A DNA stretch of 64,000 nt, taken from the NCBI GenBank assembly GCA_029232285.1, contig JAOXFI010000003.1, positions 62,001 through 126,000 of the forward strand, written 5' to 3'. A program made the position numbers and the translations under genes. Shown here in pieces: positions 30,436-40,335 of this stretch. The stretch comes from Agmasoma carcini (nom. nud.) (lineage: Eukaryota; Microsporidia; Thelohaniidae). The notes beneath the pieces are model-generated. The model was not told where the DNA came from and did no database searches. It was given only the letters and a program-made list of their open reading frames with translations. The stretch's first letter is position 1, and each line of letters starts with the position of its first letter.

Positions 30436-30830
30436 ACTCTGCGATGAGCCCAGACCTTCACGTTGGTAACATTGAAAACAACGGCTAATTGGGCTGAGGT
30501 AGGGCCATGAGTGATACGGATAAGTTTGTTCATGGTCGATAGACAGACACTTCTATTCCTAAAGATATAAGTTAGTATGTACTTAATACCACTAAGCCCA
30601 GCTTACAATATAAAATTGGTGTCTTTAAAGTCTTACTGTCACTATAACAATCAAGTTAATTAATATCTGTTTTCGTCCTTTCTATATTTTATTATTTTTG
30701 AGTTTTTACTTACTGGCTCTTCTATGGTAAGTTTATTGATAATTGAGATTCTTTGTATGGAGAGGTTTCAAATCGATACTATCTTATGTATGATCAACTA
30801 TATTAGATAAATAAACCTTTATTAGCTTTT
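30436..30830 (+). repeat. Dispersed repeat family R1, copy 3
   Basis: About 395 bases; shares CTCTGCGATGAGCC, ACCTTCACGTTGGTAACATT, GGCTAATTGGGCTGAGG, GGTCGATAGACAGACAC and ACCACTAAGCCCAGC with copies 2, 4 and 5, with a deletion in the middle and a shortened end (GATAAATAAACC). Non-coding. Confidence 0.85.
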
Positions 30831-31576
30831 GCAACATTGATCATAATATGTTTCGTTATCAGCAAGATTTGATTACCGAATCAGAATATTTTTTTAATTC
30901 ACAACAAAATTTTAAACTAAAATACCAGGGTTTTTATTTTTAAATGGCATATCGAAATGTTGTTTTTTCCATGAGCAAACCCCTTTTGTTTAGTTTAAAT
31001 AGCATAAGCGAGTGGTTTATTAAGTATTTTATCATTGATGGAATACAGGGAACGACTCTATAGGCTTAAAAATAAATAGAATTCGGTGTAACTATCTTTT
31101 CATTAGATTTTATTATTTTCTGTATGTAAATCCTTTTATAGTATTGAGGAATCATGTAAGAGTAGAGTATATGATTGAAAATATAGATTTTCTTCCTATA
31201 ATAATATTAATATTGAGACTATCAATCATAAATATGTGGTGAGGGGTATTAAGTCTATAGTAATTAATAACTTAATAAGTTTATTTAGTTTATTTTTAAT
31301 AGTGCATCAAAGTATTTGACATGATGAAAAAGTTCCAATTTTTAACTCATATAGAAAATCAAGAGATATAAAGATATGATGTATGTGAATATATAATAAA
31401 TGTATTTAGAGATCAATATTTTAATACTAGAATGTAAATATATACTTTTATCTTATTTATTATGTAAGATTAGTCACTTATGTTAGATTAATCACTTATG
31501 TTAGATTAGTCATATAATTATATCCCTTTATTTTAATTCAATCCCTTTAATTTTAACAATTATTAAAATTTATTTT
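30831..31576. other. AT-rich spacer
   Basis: About 750 bases. A triplicated 16-19 base phrase (TATGTTAGATTA-type, about 31460-31520) is the only order seen. No gene. Confidence 0.45.
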
Positions 31577-31599
31577 AAATTTTTTAAAAAAAATTCCCC
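31577..31599 (+). promoter_or_regulatory. Start-proximal A/T-CCCC signal of membrane gene 1
   Basis: A run of AAATTTTTTAAAAAAAATT then CCCC abuts the ATG at 31600. The paralogue at 35796 has a near-identical block, so both genes likely share regulation. It matches the AAATTT/CCC start-proximal type seen at other genes here. Confidence 0.6.
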
Positions 31600-32748
31600 A
31601 TGATTAGTTTTTATTTTTTTTCCTTCGTAGCTTTACTATTCACTGAGTACATTTACAATTATTATTACCACACCATTGGTGATGGCTATCAAAATATGAA
31701 CATACTCATAAAAATGACTAACTTTAAAAATCATCTTTCTCACTTTAAGACAAGCCTTAATCACTATCACATTCATTCTTTGGTCAATTTAGCTGTAAGC
31801 ATCATATCAATTATATTTCTATCAGCCTGCTTTTATAAGAAAATATACAACAATATTTCTACTGTGGTACTTCCATATTCTAATTTAGTATTCTTTCGTA
31901 GTCTCTTTAAAACATCACAATCTGATTTATGTATATTACATGCTATGACCTTCCTAATACTTCAATTTGAATCACTAAGTCATTCAGTCTCCTTAAAGAT
32001 TTTTACTAAGAATCACTTACTCGCATTTTGTATTGATTTTATAATTAATTACTTTATAGTAGCAACTTTTCTTACATATTCAAAAATTTGCTTTGAAGGA
32101 ATTTTTGGTAGAAATTTTCAATTTATACTTTGTACAAAGAGAATTATTGAAGCATTGTTGGAATATTATTTTGATCTATTATATCTGCTTAAGGCTTATA
32201 ATGTTTTATTGACTTTAACTGAAGATGAAAAATTATACTTTGAATCAATAATTAATTATTTAAAATACAAAGATCTTTATAATATGGTTAAAAGTACTGA
32301 CATTAGTCATATCAAAAACTATAACACTTATGGGGTTTATTTACTAGAAAGATTTACAACAGGTAAGTTAAAGTATGAATTATACTCTAAGATTGCTCAT
32401 TATGTATTGTTGGCTATGACTTTATTCCTTATTGATAAGTACGTACTATCTAAGTTCCATCATAGTAACTTATCTCATATAATAACTAATTTAATATTTG
32501 AAGAATTTTTTGTATTAAATTTTAATAAATACTTAAGTGGGATGGTAAATTCATTCACTATACCTTATTTATGTTCTAAGGACAGCTTATTACTTAATAA
32601 TAATGAATTTTTATCTGATGTATTGAAAATTAAATCAAGAACACATGAATTAATATATGAAAGTCCTTTTGATAGATATTTATATGGTAAAGATTGCTTA
32701 CTTGTCCATGTAGTAGATAAACTTATAGAAACAAACAAAAATCAATAA
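31600..32748 (+). CDS. Multi-span membrane protein, paralogue 1 of a pair (function unknown)
   Basis: Protein of 382 residues I do not recognise. Residues 1-20 are hydrophobic (signal or anchor). Further hydrophobic spans appear at about 60-80 (VSIISIIFLSACFY), 110-125, 140-160 and 265-283 (YVLLAMTLFLIDKYVL). It shares ordered blocks with the protein at 35796: YYHTIGDGYQN, FLSACFYKKIYN, KYVLSK, NLSHIITNLIF and DRYLYGKDCLLVH. The C-terminal third is the most conserved, perhaps half identical by eye. The pair is separated by a mariner and other spacer, so this is a dispersed duplication. A lineage-specific membrane family is likely; whether at the parasite surface or an internal membrane cannot be told. 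Confidence 0.75.
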   Translation: MISFYFFSFVALLFTEYIYNYYYHTIGDGYQNMNILIKMTNFKNHLSHFKTSLNHYHIHSLVNLAVSIISIIFLSACFYKKIYNNISTVVLPYSNLVFFRSLFKTSQSDLCILHAMTFLILQFESLSHSVSLKIFTKNHLLAFCIDFIINYFIVATFLTYSKICFEGIFGRNFQFILCTKRIIEALLEYYFDLLYLLKAYNVLLTLTEDEKLYFESIINYLKYKDLYNMVKSTDISHIKNYNTYGVYLLERFTTGKLKYELYSKIAHYVLLAMTLFLIDKYVLSKFHHSNLSHIITNLIFEEFFVLNFNKYLSGMVNSFTIPYLCSKDSLLLNNNEFLSDVLKIKSRTHELIYESPFDRYLYGKDCLLVHVVDKLIETNKNQ

Positions 32749-33099
32749 AATTATTTAAAATTTTGTTTATTAATGAAAAAACCGAGAGGTGCTGTTTTGA
32801 TTTTCGATCACAAAAATTTATCATATTTCAAACATAAGTATTTTATATTTAGAAATAACAAAATCAAAAGGTTTATAAATAAATGCTTTTGTCTTATTAT
32901 TTAACCCTCTTGAAAACAATTCGAAATTTATTAACTAACCAATAAATTATTTATAATACACTGAAGGAAAGAAAAACGGACAACACAAAAATGATTGATT
33001 TTGGTCAACCATAAATATTTTTATAAATTTGGTGAAAAAATAGACATTCGATAAAAAATATTAAATAATAATTCAATAGACCCCCCATTTGCTTTGATA

Positions 33100-33860
33100 A
33101 CTGTTTTTCTCTTATTTCTCAATAAAAAACCGATTTTATTAAAAAGATAATTTGTTGATTTAAGCATCTTTTTTAATTTTTTTTTCCATATAACCCCAAT
33201 AGAGTAGATTGTCTTTAAATTGGGTGGTTGAGCTGTCCAATCTATGATTTTAATATTATTTCATTAAAGCATGACCTTGTCAACCTAGAAGCGTTTCATG
33301 TTGAAAGATAAACTGATCTTAATACATCATATATACTAAACCCTGACATGAATTAAACTATCACCGAAATTGTAGTTTTATTGATACACTCTTCTTTGAG
33401 CTTATCTCTTGAACTCTACCATACTAATCTATTCTTATCACATTTATTTATCTTAAATCTACACTTGTCGCTCCATGTTGTCATATCCCTTTCATCAATA
33501 TTCTTTTATATTCACCTTAAACAAATTGCATGTATAACTTGGTAAAAAGGGCTTATTATTTGCAAATTTTGCTGAATATTTTATTATGAATATGTTTTAT
33601 ATAGTTTTTGGTGGTACATTTGATGACGGGTTTTTTACTAATTCTGGTGACATTAACATATCATTTTTTAATTTCATTTAAATTATTCACAACAAGAACC
33701 GTTTCGTCTTTCTAAATTATCAAATTTTTGTATAAATATTGTATTGATGATCTAGATACAACCGTGTTTTTAGAAATATTTCTTATTAACATTCTATCCT
33801 CGTTTAGTCTCAAAATCAAAGATTGCTCATAAAGGCAATGATTTATAAAATAATTTTTAA
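33100..33860 (-). pseudogene. Decayed Tc1/mariner transposase
   Basis: Reverse strand. The clearest piece is DWTAQPPNLKTIYSI at about 33193-33245, a mutated version of the family block in which DWPAQSPDLNPIE precedes the conserved Trp. Flanking stretches align in order with the elements at 46.7 and 52.1 kb (for example the region around TTTTATTGATACACTCTTC). Multiple stops are present; not functional. Confidence 0.75.
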
Positions 33861-33914
33861 ATATATATAAGGAAACAGGGGTTTCTGCTAAATTTACAAA
33901 ATTTGTGAAAAATA

Positions 33915-34390
33915 TATAATAATATACTCTATAGTAATAACAATATGCTCTATAGTAATAACAATATACTCTATAGTCATAACAATATGCTCTATAGTCA
34001 TAACAGATGCTCTATAGTCATAATAATATACTCTATAGTAATAACAATATACTCTATAGTAATAATAATATGCTCTATAGTCATAACAATATGCTCTATA
34101 GTCATAATAATATACTCTATAGTAATAACAATATGCTCTATAGTCATAACAATATACTCTATAGTAATAACAATATGCTCTATAGTCATAACAATATGCT
34201 CTATAGTCATAACAGATGCTCTATAGTCATAATAATATACTCTATAGTAATAATAATATGCTCTATAGTAATAACAATATGCTCTATAGTCATAACAATA
34301 TGCTCTATAATAATAACAATATGCTCTATAGTCATAATAATATACTCTATAGTAATAACAATATACTCTATAATTATAACAATATTTATT
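33915..34390. repeat. 21-bp minisatellite, about 22 units
   Basis: Units of the type AATATGCTCTATAGTCATAAC vary at two or three positions (GCTC or ACTC; GTAAT or GTCAT). A one-base-shorter unit (TAACAGATGC) occurs at 34001 and again at 34210, 209 bases apart, revealing a higher-order repeat of ten units. Because the unit is a multiple of three and stop-free in several frames, long open frames appear on both strands; they have no codon or family signal and are not genes. Confidence 0.95.
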
Positions 34391-34454
34391 AAAATGTTTT
34401 AATACTTCACCAAAAATCAATAATTTTAGGAATGTTCGGTTTTTTTCTCAAGTG

Positions 34455-35773
34455 TATTATACAAATATAGCAATACAAATTCAAACTTCTGTTTATGAAG
34501 GTGAAGGATTCGTCATTATTGACACTCTCAGATCCTGGTCAGAAACATTTTGTATTTTGGGATGTTTTTAAACTTTGATTGCAATGTTGTTGAATTAGAT
34601 CAAAACCTTTTTTTAAATCAAATATTTTTCTTTAATTAAGGCCAAACTTCCTCAGTGTTTATTTTTAAGTGATTTTAATCATTTATATAGATAATGGAAT
34701 AGTTTATCATACCTTTTATTTTGTTCAATTTAATTCTTATTGCCTACTATATAATGATTAATCTTGTTAAATCAATTTTTCAAAAATTTAATCTTTTATA
34801 GGATATATAGATTAGCTGTAAATGGTGTGATTGTTAGTTAAGAATGTTTATTAATGATGGTTTTAAGGGGTAATATTGGTTGGACGTATAAAAAATAATT
34901 ATCAAATCTCTGTGACTATATTTCATTCAATATACAAAATTTCTTGATATTTATATATTGAAATATAATTTACAACTGCTTTGTTTGAATCAAGTAAAAT
35001 CTTCTAAAATAAAACAATTACAATATTTTTTGATTCAAACCTATAAAAATCACGTCTCTTATTAGAATTAAGTTTTAAAGGGACTAATAACATTTAGTGT
35101 TCTGTTTTTAGGTATAAACGATTCAATTACATCCCAAGCTTTAGTTCGAAGGGTGTTATATCACAATGATGCTTCGCCTATCATAAAATCTGTTGATCAT
35201 CATTCTTCTCCTTTTTTAACTATAATGTGTACGATATAACCAGTATGCTTATCATTGTCGTACTTCTTGAAGTTAAGTCATTATCTAGTACATCCATCAT
35301 CTTTATATTGTGATATGTTAATTGGAAAGTTATATTTAAAAATTAATCAATATATCTCAAATACCAATTAATATATCATCTTAAGGTATTTGTCTCATCA
35401 TATACACAGACCAGAACATTTCCAAAGAATAAAATATATTAAAAGACTCTCGTTGTATCAGAATAACATATATATAATATATCTCTATTATCTCAAGAGT
35501 GTTTAAGTAATTGTGGGACCTTCACCCATGTCTGAACATTGATTTAATAAAGATGTTTTCAACTCTTAGTTTGTTCAAACTATTAATTTTTATAAATGTG
35601 ACCAGTTCAAGATCATTTTATCAATTATAAAGAACTGATCACTTTGATAATATAAACAAACTTTTAAAGGGGAAATTAATCTAATTTTCATATTAATTGA
35701 TAATTGATATATATAACCAAGTTTACCACTCTTGAGTTATGTTTTATAATTTCCAATCAATTTTCTCTTTATT
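34455..35773. other. AT-rich spacer
   Basis: About 1.3 kb between the mariner and the second membrane gene. No gene, tRNA or family repeat could be identified. Confidence 0.45.
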
Positions 35774-35795
35774 AATTTTTTAAAAAAAATTACCC
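35774..35795 (+). promoter_or_regulatory. Start-proximal A/T-CCC signal of membrane gene 2
   Basis: AATTTTTTAAAAAAAATTA followed by CCC abuts the ATG at 35796, nearly the same as before the paralogue at 31600. It supports the start and a shared mode of expression. Confidence 0.6.
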
Positions 35796-36938
35796 ATGTT
35801 GATCCCGTGCTTCATATTCTCCATTATTTTATCATTGAGTAAATTTGCTTACAACACTTATTATCATACCATTGGTAACGGATATAAAAACATAAAAAAG
35901 CTTTTAGATATGAATGAGTTTAAGAAATACATTTCTTATTATGGTGAATCTTTTGATATTTATCAAATTTCATCATTCGAACATTTGATATTCTGCTTGT
36001 TATCCATTTTATTTTTATCAGCTTGCTTTTATAAGAAAATATACAATTTTATTTCTAAAATTGTACAAACAAGCGAAAAAGATGATTTATTCTTCCGGGG
36101 CGTGTTCGAAATATCACGAACGAATTTCTATCTATTCCATGCTTTAACTTTCATAAAGCTTCAGATTTCATCGTTAGGTAATCTTTATACTACAATGAGC
36201 TCAAATGCGTATTTCAAGACCGTACTGTGTATTAATATCTTATTCAACTATTTTGTTGCAAGTTTTTTTTTAGTATATTGTAAAATATTAATTTATGGTT
36301 TCTTTGGTAGTTATACTCACTTGATTGAGTGTGGGGTGAGATGCTTGATATCATTAATTCGATATTATTTTGCTGTTACATATCACGAAGATAATATTCA
36401 TTCAAAAGTATTTAATATGTCAGAACAATCCTTTTTTAACAAATTTTCAGGAAATGCTATAGAACCTAATACAAGCAATTCTACATTTGGTATTTTTAGT
36501 GGTGATAATTATAATGAAATCAAAGAATATGTAAACTTTAAATTGTTCTCACTAGATAACTTAAGGTACTCATTGTTTTCTCAAATCTTACAATATATAA
36601 TAACAGGAGTAGCTTTGTTCATCATTGATAGGTACGTACTATCTAAATTACATAATAGCAATTTATCTCATATAATAACTAATTTAATCTTTAGAGATTT
36701 TTTTTTCTTAAATTGTGATCAGTACATAATTGGGTTGGTAAATGTATTCGCTAAATATTTCATATGTTCTAAAGAAGTTTTATTGCTTGATAATATCAAA
36801 CATTTAAATATTTTTCTAGAAATAGTATTGAAAAATACAACTTTAATCTATTATAGCGCTGTTGATAGATATTTATATGGTTCAAATTGTACACTTGTCC
36901 ATATTATTGACAAAGTTATAAAAACGAATAAAAATTAA
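35796..36938 (+). CDS. Multi-span membrane protein, paralogue 2 of a pair (function unknown)
   Basis: Protein of 380 residues, paralogous to the one at 31600. An N-terminal hydrophobic segment (1-18) is followed by TYYHTIGNGYKNI, FLSACFYKKIYN, several hydrophobic spans (about 62-80, 145-170, 262-282), a short loop region that differs most between the two (about 205-245, Asn/Ser-rich), and a conserved end RYVLSKLHNSNLSHIITN and DRYLYGSNCTLVHIIDK. The shared NLSHIITNLIF and DRYLYG blocks are likely structurally or functionally important. No known family was recognised. The intact frames in both copies argue that the genes are under selection. Confidence 0.75.
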   Translation: MLIPCFIFSIILSLSKFAYNTYYHTIGNGYKNIKKLLDMNEFKKYISYYGESFDIYQISSFEHLIFCLLSILFLSACFYKKIYNFISKIVQTSEKDDLFFRGVFEISRTNFYLFHALTFIKLQISSLGNLYTTMSSNAYFKTVLCINILFNYFVASFFLVYCKILIYGFFGSYTHLIECGVRCLISLIRYYFAVTYHEDNIHSKVFNMSEQSFFNKFSGNAIEPNTSNSTFGIFSGDNYNEIKEYVNFKLFSLDNLRYSLFSQILQYIITGVALFIIDRYVLSKLHNSNLSHIITNLIFRDFFFLNCDQYIIGLVNVFAKYFICSKEVLLLDNIKHLNIFLEIVLKNTTLIYYSAVDRYLYGSNCTLVHIIDKVIKTNKN

Positions 36939-37378
36939 TAAAAAATTTGTTTATTATTTGAAATGTAGCTTTATTATAATTCTTGTGTTGTTTTTTGATT
37001 ATAAAGCAATTTTGAAGAGACGAGAGTCTAGTAACCAATATTTGTTAATCTAACAGTTCAATGGTCTACGATTTTTATCATAAAGCTGAATATATGTACA
37101 GAAATGTAGGAATTAAGTTTATCAAGGTCAATTTATTCATAAGTCGGCTCGGTGGCCCATAAAACCCATTATGTAAAATCTTTTTTATATTTTAAGAAGT
37201 GGTCCTTGTGGTGCCGCCTGTCCGAACTACTACAATCTCATACCTTTGATAACAAGAGTCATGAACAATGGTACTACATACAAACCATACGTTCATCAAA
37301 CTTTAATTACTATTGATGTGGCTGAAAAACACAAAATTCATTTATAAATACATCATTCAATAATTTAATGTTTATGAT
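36939..37378. other. Spacer with GC-richer imperfect hairpin
   Basis: About 440 bases between convergent genes. At 37142-37160 TCGGCTCGGTGGCCC can pair imperfectly with GGTGCCGCCTGTCCGA at about 37209-37226, across an A/T loop of about 50 bases. It is clearly richer in G/C than the surroundings. It does not form a tRNA cloverleaf. Confidence 0.4.
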
Positions 37379-37789
37379 CTATGGTTGGTATATATCAGCA
37401 TTACCTGACCCATTCTTTATAATAATTTCACCATTAGATTTTCTTATCTCTTTAATACCATTACCAAATGTTCTTTCTACTTGTCCATTAGGAAACTCGT
37501 ATGTGATTATCTTTGACTTAACATCAAATAAATATTTATATTCGTTAGGCTTTACTACGTAAGTACTTCCATCGTTTAAATAATATCTGGTTTTAGATTT
37601 TGTTGTTTCCCTTTTTATAACTGTCTTGGTGTCATCTTTGTTCTTTATATCATCACACATAGCTTTAAGTAATGATAATTCATCCCTTATGATTTCATAT
37701 ACAGATACAACCTCATTATTCTCTAATTTCAATAACAAATCATCCAAATATTTCATTCTGTTATGTATGAGTCTGTTAGTCTCCCTCAT
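37379..37789 (-). CDS. Small protein with TCP10/CPAP-type C-terminal (G-box) domain
   Basis: Protein of 136 residues. The first 60 residues are charged and probably helical. The last 75 show the Gly-rich strand repeat of TCP10/CPAP/SAS-4 tails: DGSTYVVKPN, then ITYEFPNGQVERTFGNGIKEIR and KSNGEIIIKNG (quoted in parts: ITYEFPNGQVERT, GNGIKEIRKSNGE). In CPAP this G-box is a single-layer beta sheet that binds a STIL/Ana2-type peptide in centriole assembly. Microsporidia divide with a spindle plaque and are not known to have centrioles, so a different, perhaps spindle-pole, role is inferred. The start ATG is preceded by AAAAAATTTTCC. The G-box match is by pattern only. Confidence 0.6.
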   Translation of the reverse strand: MRETNRLIHNRMKYLDDLLLKLENNEVVSVYEIIRDELSLLKAMCDDIKNKDDTKTVIKRETTKSKTRYYLNDGSTYVVKPNEYKYLFDVKSKIITYEFPNGQVERTFGNGIKEIRKSNGEIIIKNGSGNADIYQP

Positions 37790-38610
37790 AGGAAAATTTT
37801 TTGATACTTTTTTTTGTTGCTAAAAAATTACTAAATATGAAATTATAAGTAATAATTTCATATTTATTATTCTAATACAGCCTCATACATTTATAATAAT
37901 AATTTGTTTTTAAATTATTTCTTTGAGCTAATACCAAAAAATAAATTTAAATATATAATAGATTTTGTATTATAACATTATTTAATAATATATTTGAATT
38001 GATACAAAAATAAAAATATAACGAAATTAGCAATAATAACTGATTATATTTATAAGGAACACTGAATAATTTAAGTTAGTGATAAAAATATAAATATTTA
38101 CTTTAAAAAGGATGTTTTATTTAATATGCGTGCCTACACAGGCTTGAAAATGCGTAATTGTTACCAAATCAACATTACTGGAGTGGTAGGGGCAATAAAT
38201 TTTGTGATTCACAACAGCCATACGCTTTGGTTACTAGAATAAATCCATATATGAAGCTTTGAGAAATCAGTGAACAGATTCCGATATAATTTTCACAATT
38301 CTCCCATCCGGAAGTTACCCACTTTAGTCTTAGAATTTATTTATTCTGGCTAGGCTATCGGTTCAACAAGATTTTTATGAATTTAAAGCTAATCTTTGAT
38401 GATCATCATTAAATCTTCATATTCAAAAATGTGCTAGATGTATTCTCTGACTTTTTTACAGCTAGGGTAGATATTATTTATGATATATGAATTAGGGTCT
38501 AGCATCCTTAATAAAGTATCTGTTATGATAAAGAACAACAAGCAAGTACGAAATGATCAAATATTTCTATATTTGTTTTATACACCTAAATAATATATAA
38601 AACAAGATTA
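37790..38610. other. AT-rich spacer
   Basis: About 820 bases upstream of the TCP10-like gene and before repeat copy 4. No gene, tRNA or recognisable repeat. The stretch at about 38125-38350 has somewhat more G/C but no open frame. Confidence 0.45.
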
Positions 38611-39150
38611 TCAAGTTCTGCAATAAATCTATACCTTCACATGGTAACGTTAGAACAACGGCTGATTGGGCTATAACAGGTCACGGACTAAAGCAGGATT
38701 GTGGGAGATACAAATAATTGACTAATCTGGGAAACTAGTTTGGGGTCGTTAGATTGACGCCTCTTTTTTATTGGAAGGGAAAGGCCACTTTGGTATCACA
38801 AAGATAAGCTGGTTGATATGTTTAATAGCACTAAGCCTAGCCAAAACGTATTCTATGGTAGGTGTATTTAAAGTTTTACCGCTTCCATCTAAAATGGCAT
38901 GACATTATACTTTTCTTACCTTTTATCAAAGCACAATATGTATATAATTGTTATCTGTTTATTCTTTTTGAATCTTACTGCTGATGTGTTCCTATTTTTG
39001 GTATTTTTACATGCTGGTCGGGTTTTCTTCCTTTTTATAGGTTAATATTCTTGTAAAAAAGTGAATATGTTTTCAATCAATATTACTCACTCTATGTTTT
39101 ATATAATTTCTCATTTTACTGGTAATTATATTGGGTCAATAAACTTAATA
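38611..39150 (+). repeat. Dispersed repeat family R1, copy 4 (near full length)
   Basis: About 540 bases. Blocks in order: GTTCTGCAATAAATC, ACGGCTGATTGGGCT, GGAAACTAGTTTGGGGTCG, AAGATAAGCTGGTTGATATG, ATAGCACTAAGCCTAGCC, GTGTATTTAAAGTTTTACCG and TATTGGGTCAATAAAC at the end. It is among the best preserved copies and useful for a consensus. Non-coding. Confidence 0.88.
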
Positions 39151-39243
39151 TTATAGGAATATCAAATTAATATCTTAGATTATCAATAAATAATTTACAC
39201 CTTTTTGTATAATAAAAACAATATACGCAAAAATCATTTATTT

Positions 39244-40044
39244 TCAGTTAAACTCAATATTATAACCACTGATAAAAATGTTATAGCAATATAATCTACG
39301 TGCATAACGGTCATATAATGTTACATCCTTATTTGCGCAATCAGGTGAAGTGACAAATACTGATTCTGGGCATCCCAAAGCTACTATAACTTGTTTATAG
39401 AACTCAATACCTTTATATTTACAATCGATAGATTTGCATATCTCATCACAGAAATAATTAAACTCTGCATCTATTGTAACTTTTGTTAATTGATTAAAAT
39501 TGATAATGCTATCAATTTTGTAGTTATTACTTTTAGTATATTTTATAACATTTTCAGCTCTTTCTTTACTGGTATATTGAGTTAAGCCATATGAATCAGT
39601 TGGGAAAACAAAATTGGTGAAGAGGTTGTGGTTGTGTAAGGCTGTAGCAGCGAAGGAGAATAATTGATTATAAGTGGCTTTTTTATCAGCAGATTTATTT
39701 CTTTTTTCAAAACTGTCATATATACTGTTAGAAACATTTTCTGCAAAAGACTTTTGATCTTCAGTGCATTTTGATTCATTCTTTACAGAATACATACAAG
39801 CTTCAACGAACTTATCTCTACCATAAAATTCACAGTCGCTTAATTTTATACTATTGAGTTGCAATAAACTACTTTCTCTCTTTTTTAGAGTTGAAAAATA
39901 TTCTTTGCATCTAGTACCTTTTTCAAACATATTTGCAATGTTAATAGAAATACCACCTTGCATAACATACTTTGTGTCAAGTACATTATTAGCAGCACTA
40001 ATATGACTCATAAACAATTGTCCGATGGCAAATGCTGATAACAT
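39244..40044 (-). CDS. Secreted cysteine-rich protein of unknown function
   Basis: Protein of 266 residues. The N-terminus MLSAFAIGQLFMSHISAA looks like a cleavable signal peptide. The mature part has ten cysteines (for example RCKEY, DCEFYG, ACMYS, KCTED, FCDEICKSIDCKY, GCPES, DCANK, LYCYN), an even number that fits disulfides in a secreted protein. No transmembrane span follows, and no family was recognised. It could be a spore-wall, polar-tube or host-exported protein. The start has a CCC triplet directly before the ATG and an A/T block (CTATAAAAAG) upstream, but no AAATTT, so its promoter differs from the housekeeping genes around it. Confidence 0.7.
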   Translation of the reverse strand: MLSAFAIGQLFMSHISAANNVLDTKYVMQGGISINIANMFEKGTRCKEYFSTLKKRESSLLQLNSIKLSDCEFYGRDKFVEACMYSVKNESKCTEDQKSFAENVSNSIYDSFEKRNKSADKKATYNQLFSFAATALHNHNLFTNFVFPTDSYGLTQYTSKERAENVIKYTKSNNYKIDSIINFNQLTKVTIDAEFNYFCDEICKSIDCKYKGIEFYKQVIVALGCPESVFVTSPDCANKDVTLYDRYARRLYCYNIFISGYNIEFN

Positions 40045-40335
40045 GGGTTTGTTTTGATTCGTCTTTTTATAGTTTTTTAATTAATATTTGTTTTTAAATA
40101 TTTCCAATTAATATTAAATAAACAAAGGGCTCATTCCTAATCATATCTCCCATACGTTGAATATACTATTTTTTTAGCTGACATATTAAATTAAAAATAA
40201 ATAAATAAACAAACAAAAAACAATGTCTGATTTTTAAAATTTGTTGATTTTATTAAGATTATGATTTTTTATTTGTTTACAACAAAAATCTATTGATATG
40301 CTGTTCTATTAAAAACAAACATTCAAACTTCATCA

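Larger units (their letters stand above)
32959..34454 (-). mobile_element. Tc1/mariner-type transposon, 1,496 bp, carrying a minisatellite in its right terminus
   Basis: Flanked by TA. The left end CACTGAAGGAAAGAAAAACG mirrors the right end (reverse complement CACTTGAGAAAAAAACCGAAC), and ATGATTGATTTTGG at the left recurs as ATTATTGATTTTTGG at the right. Inner terminal sites are visible near 33022 and near 33868-33912 (CAAATTTTGTAAATTTAGC on the reverse strand). This is the IR/DR layout of the other elements. Transposase is on the reverse strand. The 21-bp minisatellite lies between the inner and outer sites of the right end, enlarging the element. Confidence 0.85.

Noticed and set aside
33945..34420. 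Three overlapping open frames of 93-140 codons in the 21-bp minisatellite
   Set aside because: They arise because the 21-base unit is a multiple of three without stops in several frames and both strands. The translations are pure short-period repeats with no start context.
37142..37226. Possible tRNA in the GC-rich hairpin after membrane gene 2
   Set aside because: No T-arm (GGTTCGA type) or anticodon arm can be drawn; the pairing is a single long imperfect stem.
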